A DNA stretch of 64,000 nucleotides, taken from contig NZ_JAQWXX010000073.1 in NCBI RefSeq assembly GCF_029254265.1, forward strand, positions 124,001-188,000. Direction: 5' to 3'. Made by a program: the position numbers and the translations under genes. The DNA comes from Algoriphagus sp. Lineage in GTDB: Bacteria > Bacteroidota > Bacteroidia > Cytophagales > Cyclobacteriaceae. This document shows positions 7,946-17,629 of this stretch, piece by piece (position 1 is the stretch's first letter; every line of letters begins with the position of its first letter). Below the pieces are notes generated by a model. That model saw nothing but the letters and a program-made list of their open reading frames with translations, was not told where the DNA came from and made no database searches.

Positions 7946-10111
7946 ATGAAACATGAAATCTTAAACAGAGCATATCTTATACTTCTCTTATTTATTGCTT
8001 CAAACATAGCATTTGCGAATGTTTCAGAAAACACTATTGTGTTAGAGAACAAAACAATGAAAGCAGAATTTGACAAAAAGTATGGAACACTCGTTTATTT
8101 AGAATATAAAAAAACGGGCTGGGTATTTCAAAATAGGCCCGAGCTCGCGAAGTCTTTTAAAATGTATGTACCTACCGCTGACAGAAAAGACAACTCTATA
8201 AGTGGTGAACTTCATGAGCTATCAGACTACAAATTTGAAGACAATAAATTGTTTTTAAACTGGGCAGACCTCAATAGCACGGTTGTGGAAAATCTAAATA
8301 TAGAATTTACGGGAATAATCGAAATAACAGATGAAGGACTAGTCTTTACAGCATCGGTAAGGAACAATTCAAAGCTGAATATAGAAGCCATTCACTGGCC
8401 TTATTTAGGTGACTTTTATTTACCTAATAAAAAAGAGTCTACCAACTGGCTAAATTTCAATTATGATGGAGGGATGGTACAAACTCCTATAAGTCCTTAT
8501 TTCAATAGTTCTAAAGGGTATTGGGGAGTTGATAATCCTATTCAACTTCATTCAACTCAATACAGTCATTTTGGACTGTTGCAAACTAAAAATCAGGGAA
8601 TTTATTTTGGTTATCATGACACTACCGACCTTATTAAACTAGATTTCACTATTGAATTAAAGCCTGGTTTTGAATATAGTAATAGCAGCTGGATGTATAG
8701 TGGAAAAGTCCCAGAAGATGATACAATTGATGGACAAGTCGCAAATTATGAGTTTTATGTTACGCATTTTCCATATGTAAAAAGTAACGAAACAAGTAAA
8801 TTATTTCCAGTAGTTCTAAATCCCTATGAAGGAGATTGGCATAATGGAGCTGATTACTATAAAAACTGGCGTACTACTTGGACGAATAATTTGCCTTTAC
8901 CAAAATGGGCTTCCGAAGTACATTCATGGCGTCAGATTCAAATCAATTCTGCCGAGGACAGGCCATTATTTACTTATAAACAACTTACTGATTACTGTGA
9001 TGAGTGTTTAAAATATAATGTAAAAGCCATCCAACTGACTGGATGGACTAAAGGTGGTCAGGATAGCGATAATCCTTCTCATGATATAGATCCTCTTCTT
9101 GGTACTTACGATGAACTTAAAAACGCTATCAGTGAGTGTAAGAAAAAGGGTGTAAATATTATTCTTTTCAACAAATACACTTGGGCAGATCAAAGTCAGG
9201 ATTGGTTTAAAAATGAATTGGTGAAATATTCAATAAAAGATCCCTATGGTAATTACCCAGTATATCATGGTTATCAATATCAAACACCAATGCAATTGGC
9301 AGATATAAATACAAGGCGTCTTATTCCTATGTGTCCCCTGTCTAAGGATTGGAGGGAGATCGCCGTAAAGGAGTTTACAAAGAGCATTGAATTAGGAGCT
9401 TCAGGTATGTTGTACGATGAAAACCAGCATCATGGTGGAGCATTCTATTGTTTTGATCAAAATCATGATCACCCAGTCCCTGCAAATGTTTTCTATGGAG
9501 ATAAACTATTGGAAGATGATTTTTGGAGTGTGATGAGAGAAAAAAATCCTGATTATCTACTTTGTGGCGAAAGTAATCGCGACCTCCAATTTCAAAGTTA
9601 CCATATGACCTACTTCAGAATATCGAGCAACTTTATTCCAATGCACAGATATGTCGCTCCAATGGAAAAAATGCAAGTAGTGGTAGGTGGCCATAATGAC
9701 CGAAGATTTATAAATATAGCTCTCAAAAATAATTTTATTTTGAGTTATGAACCTAAAAATTTTAAGGGGAAATTAAGTGAAATACCTCGTACAATGGATT
9801 ATGGGAATAAAATGGATAGCTTAAGACGAAAATACAAGGCTTTCTTATGGGATGGGGTTTTTATGGATACTCAAGGGGCAACTATTTTAAATGAGAATTC
9901 CATTTATTCGGACTATTCAGTTTTTATAAACCAAGAAAGCGGTAAAAAGGCAATTGTGATGATAAATAATGACCTGAAAGAATCTGTTACCCTCACAATG
10001 GCAAACGAAAAAACGTTTTTTTATGTCAGTCCTGAAAATCAAATCGAAAATAAGTTTATGGGGGATATCACTATTGCCCCACTATCAACTGTGGTTTTAA
10101 TTGAGCAATAA
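7946..10111 (+). CDS. Secreted DUF6259-like putative glycoside hydrolase
   Basis: A 721-residue protein with an N-terminal signal peptide (hydrophobic AYLILLLFIASNIAFA). The N-terminal ~290 residues look like a beta-sandwich of the type that precedes glycoside hydrolase barrels (TIVLENKTMKAEFDKKYGTL). The middle ~300 residues look like a TIM barrel, with ALPKWASEVHSW-like entry, KAIQLTGWTKGG, and GASGMLYDENQHHGG as a possible catalytic Asp/Glu strand, then LLCGESNRD. A short beta domain closes the chain. The best match I recognise is the uncharacterised DUF6259 group. The gene seems more AT-rich in codon choice than its neighbours and lies alone between gaps, so recent acquisition is possible. 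Family call moderate; substrate unknown. Confidence 0.6.
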   Translation: MKHEILNRAYLILLLFIASNIAFANVSENTIVLENKTMKAEFDKKYGTLVYLEYKKTGWVFQNRPELAKSFKMYVPTADRKDNSISGELHELSDYKFEDNKLFLNWADLNSTVVENLNIEFTGIIEITDEGLVFTASVRNNSKLNIEAIHWPYLGDFYLPNKKESTNWLNFNYDGGMVQTPISPYFNSSKGYWGVDNPIQLHSTQYSHFGLLQTKNQGIYFGYHDTTDLIKLDFTIELKPGFEYSNSSWMYSGKVPEDDTIDGQVANYEFYVTHFPYVKSNETSKLFPVVLNPYEGDWHNGADYYKNWRTTWTNNLPLPKWASEVHSWRQIQINSAEDRPLFTYKQLTDYCDECLKYNVKAIQLTGWTKGGQDSDNPSHDIDPLLGTYDELKNAISECKKKGVNIILFNKYTWADQSQDWFKNELVKYSIKDPYGNYPVYHGYQYQTPMQLADINTRRLIPMCPLSKDWREIAVKEFTKSIELGASGMLYDENQHHGGAFYCFDQNHDHPVPANVFYGDKLLEDDFWSVMREKNPDYLLCGESNRDLQFQSYHMTYFRISSNFIPMHRYVAPMEKMQVVVGGHNDRRFINIALKNNFILSYEPKNFKGKLSEIPRTMDYGNKMDSLRRKYKAFLWDGVFMDTQGATILNENSIYSDYSVFINQESGKKAIVMINNDLKESVTLTMANEKTFFYVSPENQIENKFMGDITIAPLSTVVLIEQ

Positions 10112-10213
10112 TGGAATAACTACGCTAAATAAGCAAAAGCAGGAAAATTAAATTTTTCATTTTAAGCATCCTGTTTTCGAGTTTATCAAAAAAAATAACC
10201 TTACCAAATAAAA

Positions 10214-11239
10214 ATGCAACCCACCCCAATCAGAACTACAGTAATCGGCTCCTACCCTTTTCCTGGATGGCTCGAGTTCGGTTCGAACAACCTAGACAAA
10301 TTTGGAAAAGCAGATATTGCCGAAATGATCGATGATGCCGTTAGTATTGCAATCAAAGATCAAGTCGATGCAGGATTGGATGTAATCACTGACGGGGAGC
10401 AAACCCGGATTGATTTTAATCTTTCTTTCTATGGCTTTCTGAAAGGTCTCCAACCCAATCATGATGAGACCCGAAAGTTTGGGCCTCCGGCACATGATCA
10501 GCGCGGGAAGCATTCGATCATTGCTCCTCTTTCTGCTCCGGGAGGATTGGGTGCAGTTGAAGAATACCAAAGGCTCGTTCGATTGGCGCCGAAAGGACCA
10601 ACTTTGAAAGCTTCAATCCCGGGTCCATATACCTTGAGTGGTCGAATGATACCTGATGGGAAAATTTACAAAGATCGATATGATATCACAGAGGCACTTT
10701 TACCATTGGTTCGAGATGAAATCAGAAGACTAGTGGATGCAGGTTGCCAAGAAATTACCCTGGATGAGCCATCCATGTCTTGCTATGCCTACAAAGAGGA
10801 TACAAAACGATTTGTAGATATTTTCAATCGAACAGTCGCACCTGCTGTAGGCAAGTCCAGACTTTCAACGCATTTATGTTTTGGTAATTTCAAAGGAAGG
10901 CCTGTTGGTTTTCGTAAATTATATCCGATGTTACCCGATTTTCTAGACTTCAACGTCGATGAAATCCATATCGAAATGGCCAATCGGGAATTTGACGAAC
11001 TGCCACTTTTGGCGCAATTCGCAGAGAAAATGGATGTTGCGGTGGGAATCATTGATGTGAAAAATTATTATATCGAAACGGTTGAGGATGTCAAAAACAG
11101 AATCAAGCAAGTGCTTCAATATGTTCCCGCAGAAAAACTGGCTGTGGCACCCGATTGTGGACTCAGCCAAACAGCTCGATGGGCATCCAAACGAAAGCTT
11201 GCGGCAATGTGCCAAGGAGCGAGGGAAATGAGGAAGTAG
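10214..11239 (+). CDS. Cobalamin-independent methionine synthase-like (MetE C-terminal) protein
   Basis: A 341-residue stand-alone homologue of the MetE catalytic domain. It begins TTVIGSYPFPGWLEFG, carries the family segments DAGLDVITDGEQTR and AGCQEITLDEPSM, and keeps candidate zinc ligands: the HxC pair in STHLCFGNF, a Glu in VDEIHIEMA, and the late Cys in VAPDCGLSQT. Full MetE is about 750 residues, so this short form lacks the N-terminal domain. Such short proteins may use methyl donors other than methyltetrahydrofolate, or have diverged in function. Its placement among sugar-catabolism genes gives no clear methionine link. The homology is sure, the substrate is not. Confidence 0.82.
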   Translation: MQPTPIRTTVIGSYPFPGWLEFGSNNLDKFGKADIAEMIDDAVSIAIKDQVDAGLDVITDGEQTRIDFNLSFYGFLKGLQPNHDETRKFGPPAHDQRGKHSIIAPLSAPGGLGAVEEYQRLVRLAPKGPTLKASIPGPYTLSGRMIPDGKIYKDRYDITEALLPLVRDEIRRLVDAGCQEITLDEPSMSCYAYKEDTKRFVDIFNRTVAPAVGKSRLSTHLCFGNFKGRPVGFRKLYPMLPDFLDFNVDEIHIEMANREFDELPLLAQFAEKMDVAVGIIDVKNYYIETVEDVKNRIKQVLQYVPAEKLAVAPDCGLSQTARWASKRKLAAMCQGAREMRK

Positions 11240-11398
11240 GAAGCGGGATGTTGGAGGTGGGAAGTTGGAAGAAAAAAAGTCAGGTGCTTGAATTCCAAAA
11301 TTTTATACCCCAATGTAAAAGGCTGGTAATTAGACTTTCAAATGGCCTTTAACTTCATAAGTTTAAATTATTAATTTTCAAATTTTAAATTCTTCCTC

Positions 11399-12157
11399 AT
11401 GAATTTCACTTTAAAAGAAGTCGCAAAAATGATCGACCACTCTATCCTTCATCCAACGATGACCGATCAGGAAATGGAGGATGGATGTAAGCTGGCATTA
11501 GAATACGATGTAGCCGCAGTCTGTGTCAAGCCTTACTTTGTCAAGGAAACTGCCAAGCTTTTGAAAGGCTCCAAAGTCAAAGTTTGCTCGGTGATCGGTT
11601 TTCCTCATGGGAATAGCACTATCAAATTGAAGGTATTGGAAACCCGTCAAGCTTGTAAGGATGGCGCAACTGAAATCGACATGGTGGTCAACTGCGGCAA
11701 AGTCCTAGGCGAAGACTGGAGCTATGTTCGAAAAGAAATCAAAGCAATCAATAAAGAGTGCGAAAAGCATGGGGCAATCCTGAAAGTGATTTTCGAAAAT
11801 GACTTCCTTCCTGAAGACAAATTCAAAATCAAGCTCTGTAAAATCTGCAGCAAAATCGGAGTTGCATTTGTAAAGACAAGTACCGGCTACGGCTTTGTCA
11901 AAGGAATCGACGGTAAATACAGCTATGCTGGAGCGACCACCCATGATCTAAAACTAATGCGAAAATACTGCGACCCTAAAGTTCAGATCAAAGCCGCTGG
12001 AGGAATCAGAACCTTGGATGGTTTGCTGGAAGCTAGAGATTTGGGTTGCACGCGTCTCGGAGCCTCAGCAACGGTAGCGATTATGGAAGAAGCCAAATCC
12101 AGATTAGGAATAGCTGCTGATAAAAAAGAGGCTGCAGAAGACAAGTCCGGCTATTGA
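11399..12157 (+). CDS. deoC: Deoxyribose-phosphate aldolase
   Basis: A 252-residue class I aldolase of the DeoC family, which splits 2-deoxyribose 5-phosphate into acetaldehyde and glyceraldehyde 3-phosphate by a Schiff base. The first conserved block is MIDHSILHP, the Schiff-base lysine lies in FVKTSTGY, and the second active-site lysine in QIKAAGGIRT; ATEIDMVVNCG is also typical. The C-terminus has a charged extension (DKKEAAEDKSGY). It is one base upstream of the UlaG-like hydrolase, so the two are probably cotranscribed. Because it sits in a sugar-degradation cluster without the nucleoside genes deoA, deoB or deoD, it may be an aldolase for another keto or deoxy sugar phosphate. Confidence 0.9.
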   Translation: MNFTLKEVAKMIDHSILHPTMTDQEMEDGCKLALEYDVAAVCVKPYFVKETAKLLKGSKVKVCSVIGFPHGNSTIKLKVLETRQACKDGATEIDMVVNCGKVLGEDWSYVRKEIKAINKECEKHGAILKVIFENDFLPEDKFKIKLCKICSKIGVAFVKTSTGYGFVKGIDGKYSYAGATTHDLKLMRKYCDPKVQIKAAGGIRTLDGLLEARDLGCTRLGASATVAIMEEAKSRLGIAADKKEAAEDKSGY

Positions 12158-12158
12158 T

Positions 12159-12998
12159 ATGATCAAACCAATCAAAAAAGACGAGGAGCTTTTGGCCGAA
12201 ATCAAAGCATATGCTGAGGAAGTGGAAGGACTTCGAATTTGGTGGCTGGGTCAAAGTGGTTTTCTAATTCAATGGCATGGAATTCATTTACTTTTGGATC
12301 CTTACTTATCCGATAGTCTCAGCAAAAAGTATCAGGATACAGAAAAGCCTCATGTACGGATAAGTGAGTTGGTTATTTCACCGGAAAAATTAGATTTCAT
12401 TGATTTGGTCACTTCCTCCCACAATCATACTGATCACTTGGATGCGGAGACCCTAAAGCCAATTTTAAAGGCAAACCCAAAAATCCGTTTTGTGATACCG
12501 GAAGCAAATCGAGCTTTTGTAGCTGAGCGTGTGGGATGTGATCTGAATTTCCCAATTGGATTGACCGATCGACAGAGTTACTTTCTCAACCAAGCAGTAG
12601 CAATCAATGCCATTCCATCCGCCCATAATGAATTGGAGGTCAATGAAAATGGACATCACAAGTTTCTAGGATATGTCATTCAGATTGGACCTTATTCCAT
12701 CTATCATTCTGGCGATACACTTTGGTATGAGGGTTTAGAGAAAAAAGTAGCTCATTTCCAGCCTGATGTGCTTCTTTTACCCATCAACGGAAACAAACCG
12801 GAACGGAAAGTTGCAGGAAATATGAGTGCAGAAGAAGCCGCTGCGTTTGGAAAAGCGGCAGGCTCAGGGATAGTCATTCCGCACCATTATAATATGTTCG
12901 AGTTTAACACTGAAGATCCTGAGCGCTTTATAGAAGCCGCTGAAAGGGAAGGGATTCCATATCAGGTTTTGGAAATCGGCGGGAAATTAGAGGTATAA
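12159..12998 (+). CDS. UlaG-like metallo-beta-lactamase-fold hydrolase
   Basis: A 279-residue MBL-fold protein. Metal binding is shown by the HxHxDH motif in SSHNHTDHLD, a later His/Asp in YHSGDTLWY, and the C-terminal His pair in IPHHYNMFEFN. The opening (RIWWLGQSGFLIQWHGIHLLLDPYLSD) matches the UlaG group, whose founding member is L-ascorbate-6-phosphate lactonase. It is nearly fused to deoC (one-base gap), which suggests that ring opening of a lactone and aldol cleavage belong to one route. With the phosphotriesterase-family gene upstream, the cluster has two independent lactonase-like hydrolases. No signal peptide is present. Confidence 0.83.
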   Translation: MIKPIKKDEELLAEIKAYAEEVEGLRIWWLGQSGFLIQWHGIHLLLDPYLSDSLSKKYQDTEKPHVRISELVISPEKLDFIDLVTSSHNHTDHLDAETLKPILKANPKIRFVIPEANRAFVAERVGCDLNFPIGLTDRQSYFLNQAVAINAIPSAHNELEVNENGHHKFLGYVIQIGPYSIYHSGDTLWYEGLEKKVAHFQPDVLLLPINGNKPERKVAGNMSAEEAAAFGKAAGSGIVIPHHYNMFEFNTEDPERFIEAAEREGIPYQVLEIGGKLEV

Positions 12999-13168
12999 TT
13001 CTAAATTAATTTCATAAAACCTTTTCAGCGCTTTTATATATTTTGATTTGCAGAGTTTTCTTAAAGGAATAAAAAGTCTAAGAAGTAATTATATAAATCA
13101 AATAAGGGGGATATAGCCCATAAAAGCATACCTATCGAAAAAACCAGGTCCAATTAACTCGAATTCTT

Positions 13169-14272
13169 ATGAATAAAAGCTTAGTAAACTCAAATCGAAT
13201 CCTTTCAATTGATGTCTTGAGAGGTTTTGACATGTTGCTAATAATTTTTGCGGATCGTTTTTTTATTGGCCTACATGAAGGTGCAGGAACCTCCTTTACT
13301 GAATCTTTGGCAAATCAATTTGATCATCCCGAATGGTTTGGTTCTACATTCTACGATATCATAATGCCCTTATTCCTTTTTGTTGTCGGAGCAGTAATCC
13401 CATTTTCTTTGTCTAAAAGGATGCAGGAAAACACCTCTTCCTACTCTATTTACAAAAAGCTTATCAAGCGTTTCATCATCCTATTTATTCTTGGCTGGAT
13501 TGTTCAGGGTAATCTATTGGCCTTAGATTCTTCTCAATTCCATGTTTTCAGCAATACTTTGCAAGCAATTGCCGTGGGGTACTTTTTTTCATGTATTGCC
13601 TATATCAACCTGGAGAGAAAATGGCTGTATTTAATTTTTGCCTTTTGTTTAATTGCTTATGCTTTGATCTTAACGATACCCAATGTTCCGGGTGTTGGAA
13701 AGAGTGTAATACTTCCAGATCGTAATTATGCTTTATACTTTGATCATTTGGTTTTTGGAAAATTTGATGATGGCCTTCAGTATACTTGGTTTCTCACCGG
13801 ATTAGGATTTACAGCAACAACCTTGTCTGGAGTCTTTGCCGGTGAATTAATTAAATCAAAACTGCCCCGAGAAAAAGTAGCCTTGTATTTATTAATTGCC
13901 GGAATTGCTGCGCTTGGATTAGGATTGATATGGGGGATTTGGCATCCGATTGTGAAAAAAATATGGACCAGTTCATTCGTACTGGCATCATCTGGAGTTT
14001 GTTATATTTTACTGGCTTTATTCTATTGGATTATTGATGTAAAAGGAAAAGTGAAGTGGGCATTTCCTTTCAAGGTAATTGGCATGAATGCAATCGCAGC
14101 GTATGTACTTTCTCACGTCTTTAATTTTTCTAAGATTTCAGACTTTCTGTTTTTTGGATTAGAGCAATACGTAGGGACCTATTACGGAATGATCACCGCA
14201 ACAGGAGGTTTTGCTCTCCTCTATTTGTTACTATGGTATATGTACAAAAATAAAACGTTTATTAAAGTCTAA
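13169..14272 (+). CDS. DUF5009/NagX-type multipass membrane protein
   Basis: A 367-residue integral membrane protein with about ten hydrophobic segments. The family block RILSIDVLRGFDMLLIIF at the N-terminus and FYDIIMPLFLFVVGAVIPFSL after it identify the DUF5009/heparan-alpha-glucosaminide N-acetyltransferase (HGSNAT)-like family, which includes NagX of Bacteroidota and Xanthomonas chitin/GlcNAc clusters. Members probably move acyl groups across, or sugars through, the inner membrane. It stands alone with a 170-base upstream gap and is followed by the broken MFS gene. An amino-sugar link would fit with a ROK and a SIS protein in the same region, but this is inference. Confidence 0.82.
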   Translation: MNKSLVNSNRILSIDVLRGFDMLLIIFADRFFIGLHEGAGTSFTESLANQFDHPEWFGSTFYDIIMPLFLFVVGAVIPFSLSKRMQENTSSYSIYKKLIKRFIILFILGWIVQGNLLALDSSQFHVFSNTLQAIAVGYFFSCIAYINLERKWLYLIFAFCLIAYALILTIPNVPGVGKSVILPDRNYALYFDHLVFGKFDDGLQYTWFLTGLGFTATTLSGVFAGELIKSKLPREKVALYLLIAGIAALGLGLIWGIWHPIVKKIWTSSFVLASSGVCYILLALFYWIIDVKGKVKWAFPFKVIGMNAIAAYVLSHVFNFSKISDFLFFGLEQYVGTYYGMITATGGFALLYLLLWYMYKNKTFIKV

Positions 14273-14415
14273 AATCAAACCTCAAACTCTTCCTGATAAA
14301 TCCAGATTATTTTCTTCTTTTTAAAGCTTAACCTTGGAGGAGAATAAATAGGGAGAAAAAGAGGATAACTCCTTGTGATTTATTTTCTTCAACAAGATTA
14401 TTTTGAATCCAATCG

Positions 14416-15597
14416 GTGAAAAAGCTAATACTCCTTCTCATCATCTATTTGGCGTTTATCAGCCTTGGGCTCCCAGATGCACTATTGGGTTCTGCTTGGC
14501 CGACAATGTTTGAAAATCTGAATGTCCCTATAGATTATGCAGGGATAATTTCGATGATCGTGGCAGCAGGAACCGTTATTTCAAGCCTATTCAGTGGTAG
14601 TTTGATCCAAAAGATTGGTGAAGCAAAGGTGACAACAATCAGTGTAATACTGACCGCAATCGCCCTAATGGGATTCTCTTATTCCCATCACTTCCTTTTT
14701 CTTTGCCTATTGAGCATTCCTCTGGGTTTAGGGGCAGGCAGTGTAGATGCTGCACTCAACAATTATGTGGCACTTCATTATCAAGCTAGGCATATGAATT
14801 AGCTTCATAGTTTTTGGGGTGTCGGGGCAGCCATTGGGCCAATAATCATGGCCGGTTATTTAGCTAAAGGAATGTCTTGGTCCAACGGCTATCAAACAAT
14901 CGCATGGATTCAAATCGGTCTGGTGGTCATTTTGATTCTTTCGCTTCCGCTTTGGAGCAATAGACAACTAACCAATGATGCAGAACACAAAGGAGTTTCT
15001 GGTAACCTACTGAATTTATTAAAAACAATTCCCGGTCTTAAACAGGCTCTTTTGGTCTTCTTTTGTTATTGCACGATTGAGGCAACCTTCGGATTATGGG
15101 GGGCTAGTTTTTTGGTTTTTGAAAAAGGTTACGCGGCAGATGCAGCAGCAAGACTTGTCTCTCTTTACTACGTGGGAATTACAGCGGGAAGACTATTTTC
15201 CGGTTTCTTGACCAAGTATTTCAGCAACCGTCAATTGGTCTATTTGGGACAGGGAGTTATTGCTATAGGATTGGGTTTATTGTTCATGCCTTATGATGCC
15301 ATGCTTTTACCGGGATTTCTGATGGTTGGATTAGGTTGTGCTCCGATCTTTCCAAGTCTTTTGCATGAAACTCCGGTGAATTTTGGAGAAAAACACTCAC
15401 AAAAAATTATGGGGATGCAAATGGCCAGTGCATACGTTGGAATTACACTAATGCCCTTTCTTTTTGGGAAAATAACAATACTAACAGGATATTCAGCTTT
15501 AGTTTATTTTTTGGGAATATTCCTATTGCTGATGGCTTTGCTTACTAATTCATCAAATCAAAAAATAGCAAAGGAATTACCATCACTAAAACCCTAA
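14416..15597 (+). pseudogene. MFS transporter interrupted by one in-frame TAG
   Basis: Two open segments (14416-14799 and 14803-15597) lie in the same frame, separated only by TAG at 14800-14802. Joined, they encode about 393 residues of a major facilitator with twelve hydrophobic segments. The interrupted text reads ARHMN-stop-LHSFWGVGAAIGP; family members have a tryptophan in this loop, so a single G to A change of TGG at 14801 explains the lesion. The start is a GTG (14416), since a stop lies just upstream and no ATG precedes the first membrane segment. It could be a recent pseudogene, a sequencing error or a suppressed codon. It may have been the sugar importer for this cluster. Confidence 0.85.
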
Positions 15598-15617
15598 ACT
15601 TCCTATTTCCTCTAAAT

Positions 15618-15640
15618 AAAACCATTGAACGGGGTTTTTT
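15618..15640. terminator. Putative terminator between convergent genes
   Basis: AAAACC, then a nine-base loop, then GGTTTT and a T-run form an AAAACC/GGTTTT hairpin about 20 bases after the MFS stop. Its A/T symmetry could serve both the MFS gene and the converging XRE gene. Confidence 0.5.
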
Positions 15641-15731
15641 GAACTCTATCATAAACTACTTAGCCCACCGCTAATACACTGAGCTATGATAAAGTATTCA
15701 AAATGGCTTTAATCATTTAATTAATTAGCCA

Positions 15732-16307
15732 TCACTTCTCTTCAAAGAAATAAACCACCAACATCTGTACAACTTCAGTTCCTTCATTAATGGGATTATG
15801 GGCTATTCTGCCGTCAAAAAGCATAGAATCTCCTGCATGAAGCATGATTTCCTTATCTACAAACTGGTATTTGACTGAACCTGAAATAATGTATTTGTAT
15901 TCAAATGCTTCTGTTTGGACAAAGTCTCTTGAACTCCCGGGCTGAATTTCGAGCAGTACAAAATCAATCGTGCTCTGCTTTACTTTTTTAGTGAAAATCC
16001 GAAAATACTCATAACCACTTGATGGTTCTTTTTCAAAACGTTCATAGTCTGATTTTCGCTGTACCAAAATAGAAGAGGCAGCTGAATGGGCACTCAAATC
16101 ATTAAAAAACAAATCCAAATCCACTTCCAGTGCCTTAACGATTTGAATCAAAACTACCAATGAAGGAATGGTGCGGCTATTCTCGATCTGCGAAATCAAA
16201 CCTTTGGTAACACCTGCCCTGTCGGCAATATCCTGAAGGGTTAGATTCTTTTCCTTTCGGATGCTTTTGATCTTGTTGCTGATCTGAACGATCACTTCAT
16301 GCTCCAT
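15732..16307 (-). CDS. XRE-family regulator with C-terminal cupin
   Basis: A 191-residue regulator. Residues ~8-68 form a Cro/CI-type helix-turn-helix (IRKEKNLTLQDIADRAGVTK, GLISQIENSRTIPS). Residues ~105-190 form a small cupin (EIQPGSSRDFVQTEAFEYKYIISG, then HAGDSMLFDGRIAHNPIN), the sensor type found in PuuR- and HipB-like regulators. It lies just downstream of the phosphonate-type genes in the same orientation, 182 bases past the FAD oxidoreductase stop, so it is a good candidate to control that locus, perhaps by binding an aminophosphonate or its aldehyde. Direct evidence for the ligand or operator is lacking. Confidence 0.87.
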   Translation of the reverse strand: MEHEVIVQISNKIKSIRKEKNLTLQDIADRAGVTKGLISQIENSRTIPSLVVLIQIVKALEVDLDLFFNDLSAHSAASSILVQRKSDYERFEKEPSSGYEYFRIFTKKVKQSTIDFVLLEIQPGSSRDFVQTEAFEYKYIISGSVKYQFVDKEIMLHAGDSMLFDGRIAHNPINEGTEVVQMLVVYFFEEK

Positions 16308-16489
16308 GGATTTGGAAAAATTAGTTGATCTTGGAAACTACAAAAAAGATGGAAAAAATTACGGTTAGCAAAGAAATAAGCCAGAATAAATTGGAAGAAT
16401 GGCAAAAATAGATTTTGTGACACTCATTGATTATTGAGTTGATTTCAATTTTCTAAAGGCATTTTAGAGAAATTACAGATTAGAAAAGC

Positions 16490-17629
16490 CTATCTCCCAA
16501 AATCCATTTTCTCTACCACCTCTTCTGCCAATCCGAAAGAAAGTGTCATTCCTGCTCCTCCGATCCCATTGACTATGGTCACCTGCTCATCAATTTTCCT
16601 GACAAACTCAGTCGCTCCGTTGGTCATTTTGGGGTAGATCCCATGCCAAGCCGAATCCACGCTCCAGTCTTGGAATTGAGCAAAAGTCTTCAAAAAATTC
16701 AAAATTAAGTCATTAACATACTGACGGTCAAATGGTGAAAGATTCAATCCATATTCATGACTATCTCCAATCGTTAATTCTCCAAGTCCGTTTTGAGAAA
16801 CCATGACATGAATTCCCCATTCTATAAGCTCAGGATATTGATTTTGATAATAAGACTTAAGCTCAGAAAGGGAGGAAGCGACCTCGAATCCCTTATAATG
16901 AATAAAACTCAATCCTGCACATAATGGAGGACCGATCCGCCAATTTTGAGGCTGCTGCGTTAGCCGCATCATTTGGAGTTTGCACTTTGTAATTTCGGCT
17001 TCCGCATAAACTTCCGGATACAGGGTTTCAAAGTCAGCACCGGAGCAGACAAAAACCTGATCAGCCGACCAGCTTTTCTGTCCTGAAAAAACTGTGTTGC
17101 CTTGAATTCCTGAAATCGCAGTATTCCAATGAAAGGCCACGTCTTCCGATTTCGAAAAATATGTTGAAAGTTTTAAAACCGCCTCTCTGGGATCCACAAT
17201 CACTTCCTCTGCTGTCCAAAGAGAGCCTTTCAACCCTTTGCTAACAGCGGCGGGACTTTTCTTTAGGGTCTCTTCAGGGGAAAGGGAAAAAGCGGATTTT
17301 ACTCCCTGCATTTCAGCCACGTACTCTTTCACCACTTGCATTTCCAGATCAGTATAAGCTAGGTGAAGTGAGCCGGTTTGTTCAGCGAAAAACCCAGCTT
17401 TTTGACTCATTTCCAACCAAATTTCGCGTGAGCGAATCGCTCGATCAAAGGTTTTCCCTTGGGCTTGTCCCACGGGCCAGATCATCCCAAAATTGCGAAC
17501 CGACGCCCCTTGAGCCTGAGGATGTCTTTCGAAAACACGAACGGAATATCCTCTCTCTTTAAGAGCTCGCGTCAGAGCTAATCCAAGGATTCCGGCTCCA
17601 ATTACAATTGCAGTAGGTTTTGAGTTCAT
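16490..17629 (-). CDS. TIGR03364-type FAD-dependent oxidoreductase (aminophosphonate-linked)
   Basis: A 379-residue D-amino-acid-oxidase-fold flavoprotein. The FAD motif AIVIGAGILGLALTRAL opens the chain, followed by VRVFERHPQAQGASVRNFGMIWP, a segment I recognise from the TIGR03364 clade; the C-terminus carries NGIGGAGMTLSFGLAE. That clade is described as gene-linked to PhnX-like HAD hydrolases and is proposed to oxidatively deaminate an aminophosphonate to phosphonoacetaldehyde or a close relative. Here it is exactly such a neighbour: it starts one base before the DUF5690 stop, in a HAD-DUF5690-FAD operon. Precise substrate (2-aminoethylphosphonate, its N-methyl or 1-hydroxy form) is open. 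Confidence 0.85.
   Translation of the reverse strand: MNSKPTAIVIGAGILGLALTRALKERGYSVRVFERHPQAQGASVRNFGMIWPVGQAQGKTFDRAIRSREIWLEMSQKAGFFAEQTGSLHLAYTDLEMQVVKEYVAEMQGVKSAFSLSPEETLKKSPAAVSKGLKGSLWTAEEVIVDPREAVLKLSTYFSKSEDVAFHWNTAISGIQGNTVFSGQKSWSADQVFVCSGADFETLYPEVYAEAEITKCKLQMMRLTQQPQNWRIGPPLCAGLSFIHYKGFEVASSLSELKSYYQNQYPELIEWGIHVMVSQNGLGELTIGDSHEYGLNLSPFDRQYVNDLILNFLKTFAQFQDWSVDSAWHGIYPKMTNGATEFVRKIDEQVTIVNGIGGAGMTLSFGLAEEVVEKMDFGR

Noticed and set aside
11240..11398. GGAAG-rich text and an AAAGGC/GGCCTTT pair between the MetE-like gene and deoC
   Set aside because: Looks like low-complexity drift; the stem has a loop over 20 bases and no T-run.
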